64,000 bases of DNA from Brevundimonas albigilva (GTDB lineage: Bacteria; Pseudomonadota; Alphaproteobacteria; Caulobacterales; Caulobacteraceae): NCBI RefSeq assembly GCF_023503965.1, contig NZ_CP097298.1, forward strand, positions 1,195,001 through 1,259,000, read 5' to 3'. This document shows positions 26,679-36,291 of the stretch, piece by piece (position 1 is the stretch's first letter; every line of letters begins with the position of its first letter). Made by a program: the position numbers and the translations under genes. Below the pieces are notes generated by a model, which was not told the origin of the DNA, did no database searches, and saw only the letters and a program-made list of their open reading frames with translations.

Positions 26679-27071
26679 CTATTCTCCCTCCCCTTCATGG
26701 GGAGGGTGGTCGCGCAGCGACCGGGTGGGGCGCGCCTGAAGCGTCCTCAGCACATGATCCATCACGTCGCCGATGTGATCGCGGATAGATGGATTGTCGA
26801 AACGCAAAGTCAGAAAGCCCTCGGTCGCCAGGGTCGCATCGCGACGCGCGTCATGCAGAGCCTGCGCCTCCTCGCCGTGATGCTGACCGTCGACTTCAAT
26901 CACCAGCCGTCTCTCGAAACAGACAAAATCCAGGAAGTAGCCGCGAAACGGAGCCTGTCGTCGGAAATGATACCCTTGGGCGCGAAGACGCTTCAGGTTC
27001 ACCCACATCCGCGCCTCTGGCGGCGTCATCGTCTTGCGCATGGCGCGAGCGCGGCTCGTGGCTTCTGACAC
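26679..27071 (-). CDS. DUF559 domain protein (Vsr/PD-(D/E)XK endonuclease-like)
   Basis: 130 aa from GTG at 27071; MRKTMTPPEARMW at 27041 is the more family-like start (120 aa). Core motifs are EARMWVNLKRLRAQGYHFRRQ, DFVCFERRLVIEVDGQHH (the acidic, lysine-poor nuclease core) and RDATLATEGFLTLRF. The family is related to very-short-patch repair endonucleases; its role is unproven. The last nine residues (HPPHEGEGE) are encoded by the flanking repeat, and the TAG stop lies directly before the kinase GTG. It splits a two-component operon, which suggests later insertion. Confidence 0.85.
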   Translation of the reverse strand: MSEATSRARAMRKTMTPPEARMWVNLKRLRAQGYHFRRQAPFRGYFLDFVCFERRLVIEVDGQHHGEEAQALHDARRDATLATEGFLTLRFDNPSIRDHIGDVMDHVLRTLQARPTRSLRDHPPHEGEGE

Positions 27072-27133
27072 GGATATTCCCCCACCCGGTCTCGCTTCGC
27101 TCGACCACCCTCCCCATGAAGGGGAGGGAGAAA
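26682..27133. mobile_element. DUF559 cassette bounded by inverted copies of an intergenic repeat
   Basis: The outer ends, 26682-26730 and 27084-27133, are inverted copies of one repeat. The first 31 bases from each outer end are identical, and the next roughly 18 match after allowing small changes in the AGCG/AGCGA part. A DUF559 gene fills the space. The cassette sits exactly between the stop of the response regulator (27136) and the start of its kinase (26678). The same inverted pair without a gene occurs at 12483-12638. Calling it mobile is inference. Confidence 0.6.
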
Positions 27134-27135
27134 AG

Positions 27136-27807
27136 TTACGCCTCCAGCCGATACCCCGCGCCGCGCACGGTCTGCAGCATGGCCTTTTCGAAGCCCTTGT
27201 CGATCTTGGAGCGCAGGCGGCTGATGTGGACGTCGATGACGTTGGTCTGGGGGTCGAAGTGGTATTCCCAGACCTTTTCCAGCAGCATGGTGCGCGTCAC
27301 CGACTGGCCGGCGTGGCGCATCAGGAACTCCAGCAGCTGGAACTCGCGCGGCTGAAGGTCGATCTCCTGGCCCTCGCGGTGCACGGTGCGGGCGATCAGG
27401 TTCATCTCCAGTTCGCCGACTTTCAGCACGGTCAGGACGCCGCCGGTCTCGCGACGGCGGGCCAGGGCCTCGACCCGGGCGATCAGTTCGGCGAAGGCGT
27501 AGGGCTTGACCAGATAGTCGTCGGCCCCGGCCTTCAGGCCCGTGACGCGGTCCTCGACCTCGCCCAGCGCCGACAGGAACAGCACCGGCGTCTGGTCGCC
27601 GCCCTTCCTCACCGTCTCGACCATGCCGACGCCGTCCAGGCGCGGCATCATCCGGTCCACGACATAGACGTCGTAGCCGCCCTTCTGCGCCTCCAGCAGG
27701 CCGAAGGCGCCGTCCACCGCGTGGGTCACGTCGTGGCCCGCCTCGGTCAGGCCCCGCACCATGGCGGTCGCCGCCTCGGCGTCGTCCTCGACCACCAGAA
27801 TCCGCAT
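27136..27807 (-). CDS. OmpR-family response regulator
   Basis: 223 aa. The receiver domain has acidic pair EDD near 7-9, phospho-acceptor Asp in VVDRMMPRLDG near 51 and Lys in YLVKPYAF. A C-terminal winged helix follows (DLQPREFQLLEFLMRHAGQSVTRTMLLEKVW, then VDVHISRLRSKIDKGF). It lies downstream of htrA and the ccm genes on the same strand, but a terminator separates it from htrA. It pairs with the kinase beyond the DUF559 cassette. Confidence 0.94.
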   Translation of the reverse strand: MRILVVEDDAEAATAMVRGLTEAGHDVTHAVDGAFGLLEAQKGGYDVYVVDRMMPRLDGVGMVETVRKGGDQTPVLFLSALGEVEDRVTGLKAGADDYLVKPYAFAELIARVEALARRRETGGVLTVLKVGELEMNLIARTVHREGQEIDLQPREFQLLEFLMRHAGQSVTRTMLLEKVWEYHFDPQTNVIDVHISRLRSKIDKGFEKAMLQTVRGAGYRLEA

Positions 27808-27826
27808 GAACCCCTCCCGGAATCAA

Positions 27827-27860
27827 AATCGCCGCCGATGGTAGCGCATCGGCGGCGATT
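27827..27860 (-). terminator. Rho-independent terminator after htrA
   Basis: A perfect 14-bp stem (AATCGCCGCCGATG and its complement) with a 6-nt loop. On the minus strand the stem is followed by a T-run (TTTTGATT). It lies about 30 bp past the htrA stop and ends the ccm-htrA transcription unit. Confidence 0.85.
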
Positions 27861-27889
27861 GACGAGTTAAGGCTTGTTCAGACTGCCGA

Positions 27890-29428
27890 TCAGTTCTTGT
27901 CCCCAAGCGGCAGGACCACCGGACGGTTGCCCTGGGGCGTGCGGACCAGCAGCAGGACGCCCGGACGGCCGGCGCTCTTCACCGTTTCGACCGCGCCCTT
28001 CAGGTCGGCGGCCGAACCGAGGCTGCGGCCGTTCGCCTGCATGATGACGAAGCCCGGCTGGAACTGCATCCGTCCGGCCCGCGACTGCGGACTGACCGCG
28101 GTGACCACCAGGCCGTCGACCGTCTCGGGGATGTCGAAGCGACGACGCAGGGCGCCGTTCAGCGGCGCCACCGTCATGCCCTCGACCACCTCGCCGGCGG
28201 CGGCGCCGGGGTTGGCCGGCGCGCCCGAGCCGCTGTCGTCGTCGGCGGCGATCTCGAGATCCGCCGGGCGGGTGCCGGCGCGGATGTCGATCGTCTGGCG
28301 ACGGCCTTCGCGCAGGACCTCCAGGCGCAGGTTGTCGCCCGGCTTGGCGGCGCCGACGGCGCGGGTCAGCTCGGTGGAGCCCTCGACCGCCTTGCCGTTC
28401 AGCGAAACCACCACATCGCCCGGGCGCAGGCCGCCGCGCGCCGCCGGCGCGTCCGGCGTCACCTCGGCGACATAGGCGCCCTTCTGCGTGGCGGGCAGCC
28501 CCAGGCTTTCGCGATATTCGTCGGCCAGGTTGGTGATCTGCACCCCCAGATAGCCGCGCTCGATCGTTTCGCCGCGCATCAGGCGGGCGGTGATCGACTT
28601 GGCGGTCTCGGCCGGGATGGCGAAGCCGATGCCGACCGAGCCGCCGGTCGGCGAATAGATGGCCGAGTTCACGCCGATGACGCGGCCGTAGATGTCGAAG
28701 GTCGGCCCGCCCGAGTTGCCCCGGTTGATGGCCGCGTCGATCTGGATGTAATCGTTGTAGCCCGAGGGATCGATGTCGCGCGCCTTGGCCGAGACGATGC
28801 CGGCCGTGGCGGTGCCGCCCAGGCCGAAGGGATTGCCCACGGCGATGACCCAGTCGCCCACGCGGGGCTGGGCCGTCTCTTCGAAGCTGACGTATTTGAA
28901 GTCGTCGCCCTCGACCTTGATGACGGCCAGGTCGGTGCCCTGGTCGCGGCCGATCAGGCGGGCCGGCAGTTCGCGGCCGTCGGACATCTTCACCTTAATC
29001 TCGGTGGCGTCGGCGACGACGTGGTTGTTGGTGACGATGTAGCCGTCCTGCGAGATGAAGAAGCCCGAGCCGGCCCCTTGCGTCGTCTGCGGTTCGGCGT
29101 CCTGGCCCTGGCCGCCGCGGCCATTCGGCGGCACGAACTGGAACGGCAGGCCGGGGATCTGGAACAACCCTTGCGGCTGCTCGACCGGCACGGTCACGTC
29201 GATCTGCACCACCGCCGGCGCCACCTGTTCGAAGATGGTGGCGAAGCTGTTGGGCGCGCCGGGCGGGGGCGAGAAGCTGTCGCCGTTGGCGGGCACCGGG
29301 GTGATCCGGTTCACGGCCTGGGGCTCGGCGTGCGCGCCGGGCCAGGTGATGACGCCGCCGGCGGTCGCGGCCGCCGCCAGGGTCAGGCCGGCCGCGGCCC
29401 CCAGAATGAACTCCTTGCGCTTCAGCAT
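27890..29428 (-). CDS. Do-family periplasmic serine protease (DegP/HtrA)
   Basis: 512 aa from MLKRKEFILG; N-terminal signal or anchor at about 7-27. The trypsin-like domain carries His in VTNNHVVAD, Asp in GTDLAVIKV and Ser in RGNSGGPTF. Two PDZ domains follow (RGYLGVQITNLADEYR; the second near 430-505 with GLVVTAVSPQSRAGRMQFQ). Such proteases degrade or refold misfolded envelope proteins. It follows ccmH; the ccm-htrA order is familiar in Caulobacter relatives and suggests coupling of cytochrome maturation and envelope quality control. Confidence 0.95.
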   Translation of the reverse strand: MLKRKEFILGAAAGLTLAAAATAGGVITWPGAHAEPQAVNRITPVPANGDSFSPPPGAPNSFATIFEQVAPAVVQIDVTVPVEQPQGLFQIPGLPFQFVPPNGRGGQGQDAEPQTTQGAGSGFFISQDGYIVTNNHVVADATEIKVKMSDGRELPARLIGRDQGTDLAVIKVEGDDFKYVSFEETAQPRVGDWVIAVGNPFGLGGTATAGIVSAKARDIDPSGYNDYIQIDAAINRGNSGGPTFDIYGRVIGVNSAIYSPTGGSVGIGFAIPAETAKSITARLMRGETIERGYLGVQITNLADEYRESLGLPATQKGAYVAEVTPDAPAARGGLRPGDVVVSLNGKAVEGSTELTRAVGAAKPGDNLRLEVLREGRRQTIDIRAGTRPADLEIAADDDSGSGAPANPGAAAGEVVEGMTVAPLNGALRRRFDIPETVDGLVVTAVSPQSRAGRMQFQPGFVIMQANGRSLGSAADLKGAVETVKSAGRPGVLLLVRTPQGNRPVVLPLGDKN

Positions 29429-29533
29429 CGTGGTCCTTGCGATCCTCTGTCCGGGCCGAGCGGGCCCGGGTCGCGTCTGATATAGGCCGATCCGCCCGAA
29501 GGCCAAAACCCGGCCGACGATCGTTGTTCCCGC

Positions 29534-30039
29534 CTAGCGCCCGTCGTGAGGCGAGGTTGCGTCAGGATCGCGGCGAAGGTTCTCATTTTGGAGAAGATCG
29601 TCCAGCCGGCGTTGCTCGTCCGCCGACAGGGGCGCGGGCTCCGCCGACGCCGCGCGACGGCGCGCCAGCAGCACCGCCCCGGCCGACAGCACCAGGGCGA
29701 ACGGGCCGAACCACAGTAGCCAGGTCCCCGGCCGCACCGGCGGGCGGAACAGCACATAGTCGCCGAAGCGGCGCACCAGGTCGGCCCGCACCGCCGCGTC
29801 GTCGGCCCCGGCGGCGATCTCCTCGCGATCAGGCGGCGCATGTCGCCCGCGACGCCCGCCGGGCTGTCGGCGATGGATTCGTGCTGGCAGACCACGCAGC
29901 GCACGTCGGCGAACAGGGCGCGGGCGCGGGCCTCCTGCGCCGCGTCGGGCAGCGGACGGTCGGGCGCCGCCGCAGGCTCGGCCGCAACCAGCATCACGGC
30001 CAGGATCGGCGCGGCCAGCAGGACGGACAGGCGCTTCAC
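29534..30039 (-). CDS. ccmH: Cytochrome c maturation protein CcmH (frameshifted)
   Basis: The N-terminal frame (GTG start at 30039, signal peptide [19 protein letters not shown]) holds the redox motif RCVVCQHESIADS, then breaks at DMRRLI. The rest, from RADLVRRFGDYVLFRPPV to a membrane helix (TWLLWFGPFALVLSAGAVLLA) and tail, is in another frame. A missing C near 29825-29828 explains it; corrected length 168 aa. CcmH helps reduce apocytochrome and pass it to the haem ligation complex. GTG overlaps the ccmF stop. Confidence 0.88.
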
Positions 30040-32023
30040 GCCGGCTTCCTCCGCCGCGCGCCGACGCCCAGCCTCAGGCGCCGGTCCATCAGGGAAAGCG
30101 CGCCGCCCAGCGCCATGATCGCCGGCCCCAGGAAGATCAGCCGCGCCCACGGGTTCCAGTACAGGCGCACGGTCCAGGCCGGCCGGCCCGCGACCTCGGT
30201 CCGCTCGCCCAGCACCACATAGACGTCGTCCAGCCCGCGGAAATCCAGCCCCACCTCGGTCGTCGTCTGTCCCCCCGCGGGGAAGAAGCGGCGCTCGGGC
30301 GTCACCGTCGCGGCCCGCCCGGCGCCATCCGCGCGGCGCACCGTCAGCCGGCCCTGTTCGGCCAGATAGTTCGGCCCCTCCACCACCTGCACCTGGTCCA
30401 GCGTGACCGCCCACGGTCCGGCCGAGACGCTCTGGCCCAGGGTCAGGGCGCGCGCGGCCTCGGCCTTGAAGCCGGTCTCGACCACGGCGCCCAGGATGAA
30501 GACCCCCAGCCCCAGATGCGCCAGGGTCATGCCCCAGGCGCCCAGCGGCAGCCCCCGGAGCCGGCGCAGGCTCTCGGCCAGGGGCGCGCGCATCAGCCGG
30601 CCGCGTTCGGCGACCTCGGCCAGCGGCCCGGCGATCAGCCAGGCCCCCAGGGCGACGCCGGCGGCGGCCAGCGCCTTCCTCGGCTCGAACAGGGCGAAGG
30701 CGGCCAGGCCCGCGACCACGGCCAGGACCGCGGCGACCCACAGGCGCTGAAACGCCCCGGTCAGATCGCCCCGCTTCCACGCCAGCAGCGGCCCGGCCGG
30801 AAGGATCAGGAAGGCGACCGTCATCAGGGAACGAAGGTCGCGGCGAAATAGGGCGGGCCGACCGAGATGGTCGCGCCCGACGCCGCCTCCAGGATCAGCG
30901 GATAGAGGGTGCCCAGCAGCACCGTCGCCGCCGCCGCCGTCAGGAACAGGTTGTTCAGCACCAGCGCGCCCTCGCGGCTGACGGGGGCGAACATTCCGCC
31001 GCCCTTCAGCTGCGGGCTGCGCCAGGCGAACAGGGCGAAGGCGGCGCCGGCCGTGACGCCCAGGATGGCCAGCAGCATCAGCCCCCGCTGCGGATCGACG
31101 GCGAAGGCGTGAACGCTGGTCAGCACGCCCGAGCGCACCAGGAAGGCTCCCAGCATCGAGAAGGTGAAGGCCAGGAGCGCCAGGAAGACCGTCCATCCCG
31201 CCAGCGCCCCGCGCCGTTCCGTCACCACCGCGCTGTGCAGCAGGGCCGCCCCGGCCAGCCAGGGCATGAAGCTGGCGTTCTCCACCGGGTCCCAGAACCA
31301 CCAGCCGCCCCAGCCCAGTTCGTAATAGGCCCAGAAGCTGCCCAGGGCGATGCCCACCGTCAGGAAGGCCCAGCTGGCCAGTGCCCACGGCCGCACCCAG
31401 CGCCCCCAGGCGGGCCAGAAGGCGGTCTGCGCCCGCCCCTCGATCAGGGCCGCGACGGCCAGGGAGAAGCAGACGGAAAAGCCGACGTAGCCGGCGTAGA
31501 GCAGCGGCGGATGCACGGCCAGCGCCGGGTCCTGCAGCAGCGGATTCAGCGACGCCCCCTGGAACGGGGCCGGGTCCAACCGGACGAAGGGGCTGGAGGT
31601 GAAGACGGCGAAGGCCAGGAACAGCGATCCCAGCGCGCCCTGGGTCGCGACCGCCGAGGCCTTCAGCCCGAACGGCAGGCCCCGCGCCCGCGCCAACGCG
31701 CCGCCGAACACCGTCAGCACCAGGCACCACAGCAACAGCGATCCCTCGTGGCTGCCCCAGGCGCCGGCGACCTTGTACAGCATCGGCTTGTCGGTGTGGC
31801 TGTTGCCCGCCACATTCGACACCGAGAAGTCGGACGTCACGAAGGCGTAGATCAGGGCGGCGAAGGCCAGGGCGACCGCCGCCGCCGCCGCCAGGGCCGC
31901 CCCCTCGCCCGCCCCGGCCAGCACCGGGCTGCGCCGCCAGCGCCCCGCCGCCGACATCGCGGTCTGCAACACCGACAGCGCCAGGGCCAGGACCAGGGCG
32001 AAGGTCCCGAACTCGACGATCAT
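30036..32023 (-). CDS. ccmF: Haem lyase subunit CcmF (frameshifted)
   Basis: Corrected length 662 aa, polytopic. The N-terminal frame holds the WWD domain ([22 protein letters not shown]) and the family markers [13 protein letters not shown] and [12 protein letters not shown]. It stops at ATFVP; the C-terminal part continues in another frame from [21 protein letters not shown]. One missing C near 30826-30829 in a C-run is responsible. CcmF with CcmH ligates haem to apocytochrome c. It overlaps ccmE (ATGA) and ccmH. Confidence 0.93.
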
Positions 32024-32504
32024 AGGGTCTCCCGGCCCTGGCCGGCGCCGGCGCCCTCAGGCCGCCATTCGCCCTTTTCCTTCAGGCGGTCGGCGACCTC
32101 GCGCGGCATGTAGTTTTCGTCGTGCTTGGCCAGGACCTGGCTGGCCTGGAAGACCCGGTCGGGGCCGAACGACCCCTGCGCCACGATGCCCTGCCCCTCG
32201 CGGAACAGGTCGGGCAGGTCGCCGTGATACAGCACCCGCGCGGTTCCGGCGTTGTCGGTGACGACGAAGGCCACCGAGCCATCGGCCGCCTTGTGCACGC
32301 TGCCCGCCTCGACCAGGCCGCCCGGCGGATGGGACGGCCCGCCGGCGCCGTCTCGGCCGTCGCCTCGGACGGGGAATAGAAGAAGGTCACGCTGTCCTGC
32401 ATCGCCCACAGCGACAGGCCGACCGCCAGGGCCAGGATCGGCGCCGCGGCGGCGACGACCCACAGGCGGCGACGCGCCTTCGGCGATTTGGGCAGCCAGC
32501 TCAT
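32020..32504 (-). CDS. ccmE: Haem chaperone CcmE (frameshifted)
   Basis: The N-terminal part ([14 protein letters not shown], membrane anchor at about 15-34, then [11 protein letters not shown]) is in one frame; from [15 protein letters not shown] onward the protein is in another. A missing T near 32321-32326 accounts for it; corrected length 161 aa. The haem-binding His is in [11 protein letters not shown]. CcmE carries haem from CcmABCD to CcmF; ccmABCD are not in this window. ATG at 32504 lies 71 bp from the corrected end of ccmI. Confidence 0.9.
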
Positions 32505-32574
32505 GCGGCGGACGATCCGGGAACGGCGAACGGAAGGCGCCGATATAGCCGCCGTGCGGCGCGGCGCCAAAGCG

Positions 32575-33401
32575 TCATTGCGCCCCCGCCGGGGGATCCG
32601 CCGCTCCAGGTCCTGGCGGCGCGGATCGCTGGGGTCCAGGGCGGCGATCAGCGGCGTCCACTGGGCGCGCGTCTGCGCCGCATCGCCGCGCCTCAGCGCC
32701 GCCTCGCCCAGGAAGAAGCGCGCGCCCAGCTGGTCGGGATCGTGGCGCACGGCCTCGCGGAAGGCGGCCTCGGCGTCGGTGCCGATCCGGTCGTCGTTGG
32801 CCCGCACCAGGCTTTCGCCCAGCCGCGCCCAGGCCTGGCCGTCGTCGGGACGCAACGCGACCAGACGACGGAAGGCCGAGGCCGCACCCAAGGGGTCGTC
32901 GGCCTGGAACCGCGCGGCGCCCAGCATGGCCAGCGCCTGCGGATCGTCGGGCCGCTCGCGCACCACGCGGGCGACCACGGCGGCCAGCTGCGGCGGCTGC
33001 AGCGCGTCCGGCGTCTCGGCCCATTGATCGACCCGGCCTTCGTAGCCCTGGTCCGGCAGGCCGGGCGCCCCGACCAGGACATAGAGGCCCAGCGCCGCCG
33101 CCGTCGCCGCCCCGATCCCGGCCAGCACCCACAGCCGGTCGCGGGGCCCGGCGCGGACCGGGCGGTCCGCCTGGGCCGCCTCGCCCGCCAGCAGCCGCCG
33201 CGCCGCCTCGGCCCGCGCCGCCGCGTGGGCGGCCTCGTCCATCAGGCCCCGCGCCTTCAGCCGGTCCAGTTCCTCGATCTCGCGCAGTCCCGCGGCGGTT
33301 TCCGCCCGGGGCGCCGCCGTCGCGCCGCGCCGCGCGCCGCCCAGCACCGCCAGGGCGGCCAGGGCGGCGGCGAGGCCAGTCATCATCCAGAAGACGATCA
33401 T
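32575..33401 (-). CDS. ccmI: Cytochrome c biogenesis protein CcmI/CycH (frameshift near the end)
   Basis: About 275 aa once a missing C in the run at 32591-32595 is restored, which ends the protein at PPAGAQ; uncorrected, the frame runs into ccmE. Two membrane helices (about 2-20 and 92-110) flank a cytoplasmic loop (LREIEELDRLKARGLMDEAAHAAARAEAARR-like). The periplasmic part has TPR-like repeats (PDDPQALAMLGAARFQADD, PDDGQAWARLGESLVRAND). CcmI delivers apocytochrome c to CcmFH. First gene of the ccm-htrA unit. Confidence 0.87.
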
Positions 33402-33432
33402 GGCCCGCCGTCTAGCCCATGCGGGCCGGCCG

Positions 33433-34794
33433 TCAAAGCGCCCGCGACGCCGCGCCCGCCGTGGCCCGCGCCGTCTCGGCCGTCGCCGCGCGCCGCCGCA
33501 CGGTGCGCGCCGCCTCCAGCGCTTCGATCAGGGTCAGATAGCGCGCGGCGATCCCGACCAGCCGAAGCGCCCGGTCCACGTCCGGCGCCTCGCCGTCGGC
33601 GACGCTGTCCAGGGCCTCGTTGGCCCAGATGGTCAGATAGTCGGTCAGTTCGGCGTTCAGCCGCTGGCGGTCGGATTCGCTGCCGAACACCACCGCCGGT
33701 CCGCGCAAGGCCGTCACCAGTCCCAGCAGGGCCGCCGCCGCCTCGATCGGCTCGCCCTCGGTCGGCGCCTCCAGCCAGGGCGCCATGCGCGTCATCCGCC
33801 CGGCGATGGTCTGGCGTTTCATCGGCAAGGCCGCATGGGCCGCCGCCCCGGCCGAGCGCATCAGCCCCGACAGCTGGCCGGACAGCTTGACCCGCGCCAT
33901 TCGCGTGGTCTTGCCCCACGGCGAGTCCGGACGCAGCTGCAGCGTCAGGTCCAGTTCCGACAGGACGGCGGCGCACCATTCCGCGTCGGTCACGGCGGCC
34001 TGGGCCTCCGCCTCGCCCGGCGCCGACCCCAGGGCGCCCAGCCGCGCCACCCGTTCCGTCACCGAGGCCAGCAGCCGGTCGACGAAGACCGCCATCTCCG
34101 AATGGCTGAGCACCAGTTCGTTGCCGGCCGAGCGGCTGGTCCGGGTGACGACGCGCAGCATCCGTTCGGCGTCGGCCACATGGGCGAACAGGATGTCGAC
34201 GATCCGCCGGCCGCCCTGCTCGCCGACGGCGTTGGCGTCCTGGATCAGCAGCCGCAGCCCCGCCGCCTGCTCGTCGTCGGGCCGCTCCAGCCAGGCCGGC
34301 AGGCGCGGCAGGGCGCGGCGCGCCAGCGGTCCCAGGTCGAAACAGCCGGCCAGTTCCTCGCGCGCCTCCCGCGGGGCGTCGGGCCAGACCTGGCCGTGGC
34401 GGTCGCGCACGGCGGCGGCGGCGGCGGCGCACAGCCGGTCGGCGGCCGTCGTCCAGTCGCCCTCGGTCGGGCCCGCCCCGTCCAGCAGCGGCAGCAGGTC
34501 GGCCTCGCGCTCGGCGGCGACGCGCCAGGCGCGGTCGCGCGCGCCCGGGGGGAAGGTCAGGCCGGCGACGCCGTCCTGGCGGGGCGCGAACATCGGGGCC
34601 AGGGGCGCCAGGGCGATGTCGCGACGGCGGCGGCCGCGCCACTCGTCCTCGATCATCCGGGCCAGGTCGGCGGTGCGGTCGTCGGCCGCCCCCTCGACCG
34701 GAAAGCCGCCGCGCAGGCCGTCCAGCACCGCGTCGCCGCAGCGCTGGATGAGGCCCGTCAGGACCGACCGTTGCGTTTCGGATAGCGTGGCCAA
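33433..34794 (-). CDS. Conserved hypothetical protein (453 aa)
   Basis: A soluble, largely helical Ala/Arg-rich protein; no signal peptide or membrane helix is apparent. Recurrent features are an N-terminal TQRSVLTGLIQRCGDAVLDGL, a central GNELVLSHSEMAVFVDRLLASV and WGKTTRMARVKLSGQLSGLMRSA. I recognise no domain. The start is TTG at 34794, preceded by GGAG at a workable distance. Codon usage matches neighbours and the frame is uninterrupted, so it is a real gene. Its neighbours (ccmI and a PhoQ-like kinase) give no clear functional hint. Confidence 0.72.
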   Translation of the reverse strand: MATLSETQRSVLTGLIQRCGDAVLDGLRGGFPVEGAADDRTADLARMIEDEWRGRRRRDIALAPLAPMFAPRQDGVAGLTFPPGARDRAWRVAAEREADLLPLLDGAGPTEGDWTTAADRLCAAAAAAVRDRHGQVWPDAPREAREELAGCFDLGPLARRALPRLPAWLERPDDEQAAGLRLLIQDANAVGEQGGRRIVDILFAHVADAERMLRVVTRTSRSAGNELVLSHSEMAVFVDRLLASVTERVARLGALGSAPGEAEAQAAVTDAEWCAAVLSELDLTLQLRPDSPWGKTTRMARVKLSGQLSGLMRSAGAAAHAALPMKRQTIAGRMTRMAPWLEAPTEGEPIEAAAALLGLVTALRGPAVVFGSESDRQRLNAELTDYLTIWANEALDSVADGEAPDVDRALRLVGIAARYLTLIEALEAARTVRRRAATAETARATAGAASRAL

Positions 34795-34851
34795 CCCCGT
34801 CTCCGCCGTTCGGCGACATGGTGGGCCGCCGAGATTAACAAGCGCTTGGCG

Positions 34852-36291
34852 TCACAGTTCGGCGGCGGGCAGCTCCAGCACCACCTTCAGCCCGCCCATG
34901 TCGCTGTCCCCCAGCCTCATCCGGCCGCCATAGGCCCGCGTCAGGTCGTCGACGATGGACAGGCCCAGGCCCGATCCCGGCGCGTCCTCGTCCAGGCGCG
35001 CGCCGCGCTTCAGCACCTCGGCGCGGGCGGCCTCGGGCAGGCCTGGCCCGTCGTCCTCGATCACCGTGACCAGCCGTCCAAGCCCGTCCGGCCCCGCCGA
35101 CACGCGCACGCGCCGTCGGCTGAACTTGGCCGCGTTCTCGATCAGATTGCCCAGGATTTCCTGCAGGTCCTGCCGCTCGCCCAGGAAGGCCAGGCCGTCG
35201 GGCGCGCGCCAGTCGATCTCCACCCCCTTGTCGCGGAACACCTGCTCGATCATCACCGCCAGTTCGTCCAGCACCTCGGGCACGTCGGTCTTCTCGCCCA
35301 GGCCGTGGGCGGCGCGGGCGGCGGCGCGGGCGCGGCGCAGGTGGTGATCGACCTGGCCCTGCATCACCTTGGTCTGGCGCCGGACCAGTTCCGGCAGCGT
35401 CCCCTCGGCCGTCCCCGCTTCGGCCATCATCACCGAGATCGGCGTCTTCAGCGCATGGGCCAGGTTGCCGACGTGGGTGCGCTGGCGCTCCACGACCTCC
35501 TGATTGTGGTCCAGCAGGCGGTTGACCTGCTCGGCCAGGGGCTGGATCTCGACCGGATAGCTGCGCCCGATCCGCGCCGCCTTGCCCTTGCGGACATCGG
35601 CGATCTCGTTCCTCAGATCATAGAGGGGGCGCAGGCCGACCTGGACCTGGATGAAGACCGCCGACACCAGGCCGAAGCCCATCACCAGCAGGGCGATCCA
35701 GGTCACGGTGGCGAACTGGCGGGTGTCGGCGTCGATATTCGACCGGTCCAGCGCGGCCAGGAAGACGACCGGCTCGTCGTAGCGCGGGATGGACTTCATG
35801 CTGGCGGCCGCGCGCAGGGGCTCGCCCTTGGGGCCCACGGTGTTGAAGCTGATGACGTCGCCGAAGGCCGCGTCCAACCGGTCGGGCAGGTCCGGCGGGG
35901 TGTCCAGGTCGTAGTTCCACAGCGAGCGGGACCGCTCCAGCATCACCAGCCGCCCGTCCGCCCCCTCGCGCGCGATCGCCCAGTACTTGCCCGACAGCAG
36001 GCGCAGGGTGCGGGCGTCCTGGATCTGGGGCACGGCCTGGTCGCGCGGCGTGCGCGCCGCCGCAACCACGATCTCGTCGACCGTCTCGTTCAGCACGTTT
36101 CCCAGCCGGCGCAGGGCCGATTCCTGGAAGGCCTGGGTCAGGAACAGGGCCGCGATCACCAGGGCCAGCAGGATCCACGCCGCCGCCAGCCAGATCAGGC
36201 GCCGGGTCAGCGAACGGCCGGGCCGCCCGAACCAGCGGCCCCAGTCCCGCCGCGGCGGCCGCGCGGACGCGGGGGCCGGGGCCTCGTTCAC
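34852..36291 (-). CDS. PhoQ-like membrane sensor histidine kinase
   Basis: 479 aa from a GTG that overlaps the stop of the response regulator gene. Helices lie at about 30-52 and 200-222, enclosing a periplasmic domain of roughly 145 residues with a WNYDLDTPPDLPDRL stretch. Then HAMP, a HisKA-like dimerisation region with the phospho-acceptor His in NLAHALKTPISVMMAEAG (the ALKTP form is typical of PhoQ relatives) and a HATPase (NLIENAAKFSRR, DDGPGL, GSGLGLSIV). A PepSY-like protein precedes the pair. Confidence 0.92.
   Translation of the reverse strand: MNEAPAPASARPPRRDWGRWFGRPGRSLTRRLIWLAAAWILLALVIAALFLTQAFQESALRRLGNVLNETVDEIVVAAARTPRDQAVPQIQDARTLRLLSGKYWAIAREGADGRLVMLERSRSLWNYDLDTPPDLPDRLDAAFGDVISFNTVGPKGEPLRAAASMKSIPRYDEPVVFLAALDRSNIDADTRQFATVTWIALLVMGFGLVSAVFIQVQVGLRPLYDLRNEIADVRKGKAARIGRSYPVEIQPLAEQVNRLLDHNQEVVERQRTHVGNLAHALKTPISVMMAEAGTAEGTLPELVRRQTKVMQGQVDHHLRRARAAARAAHGLGEKTDVPEVLDELAVMIEQVFRDKGVEIDWRAPDGLAFLGERQDLQEILGNLIENAAKFSRRRVRVSAGPDGLGRLVTVIEDDGPGLPEAARAEVLKRGARLDEDAPGSGLGLSIVDDLTRAYGGRMRLGDSDMGGLKVVLELPAAEL

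Noticed and set aside
32504..32575. A natural CcmI-CcmE fusion, since the two frames run together without a stop
   Set aside because: Restoring one C in the run at 32591-32595 gives CcmI a normal end at 32575, and CcmE has its own ATG and membrane anchor at 32504.
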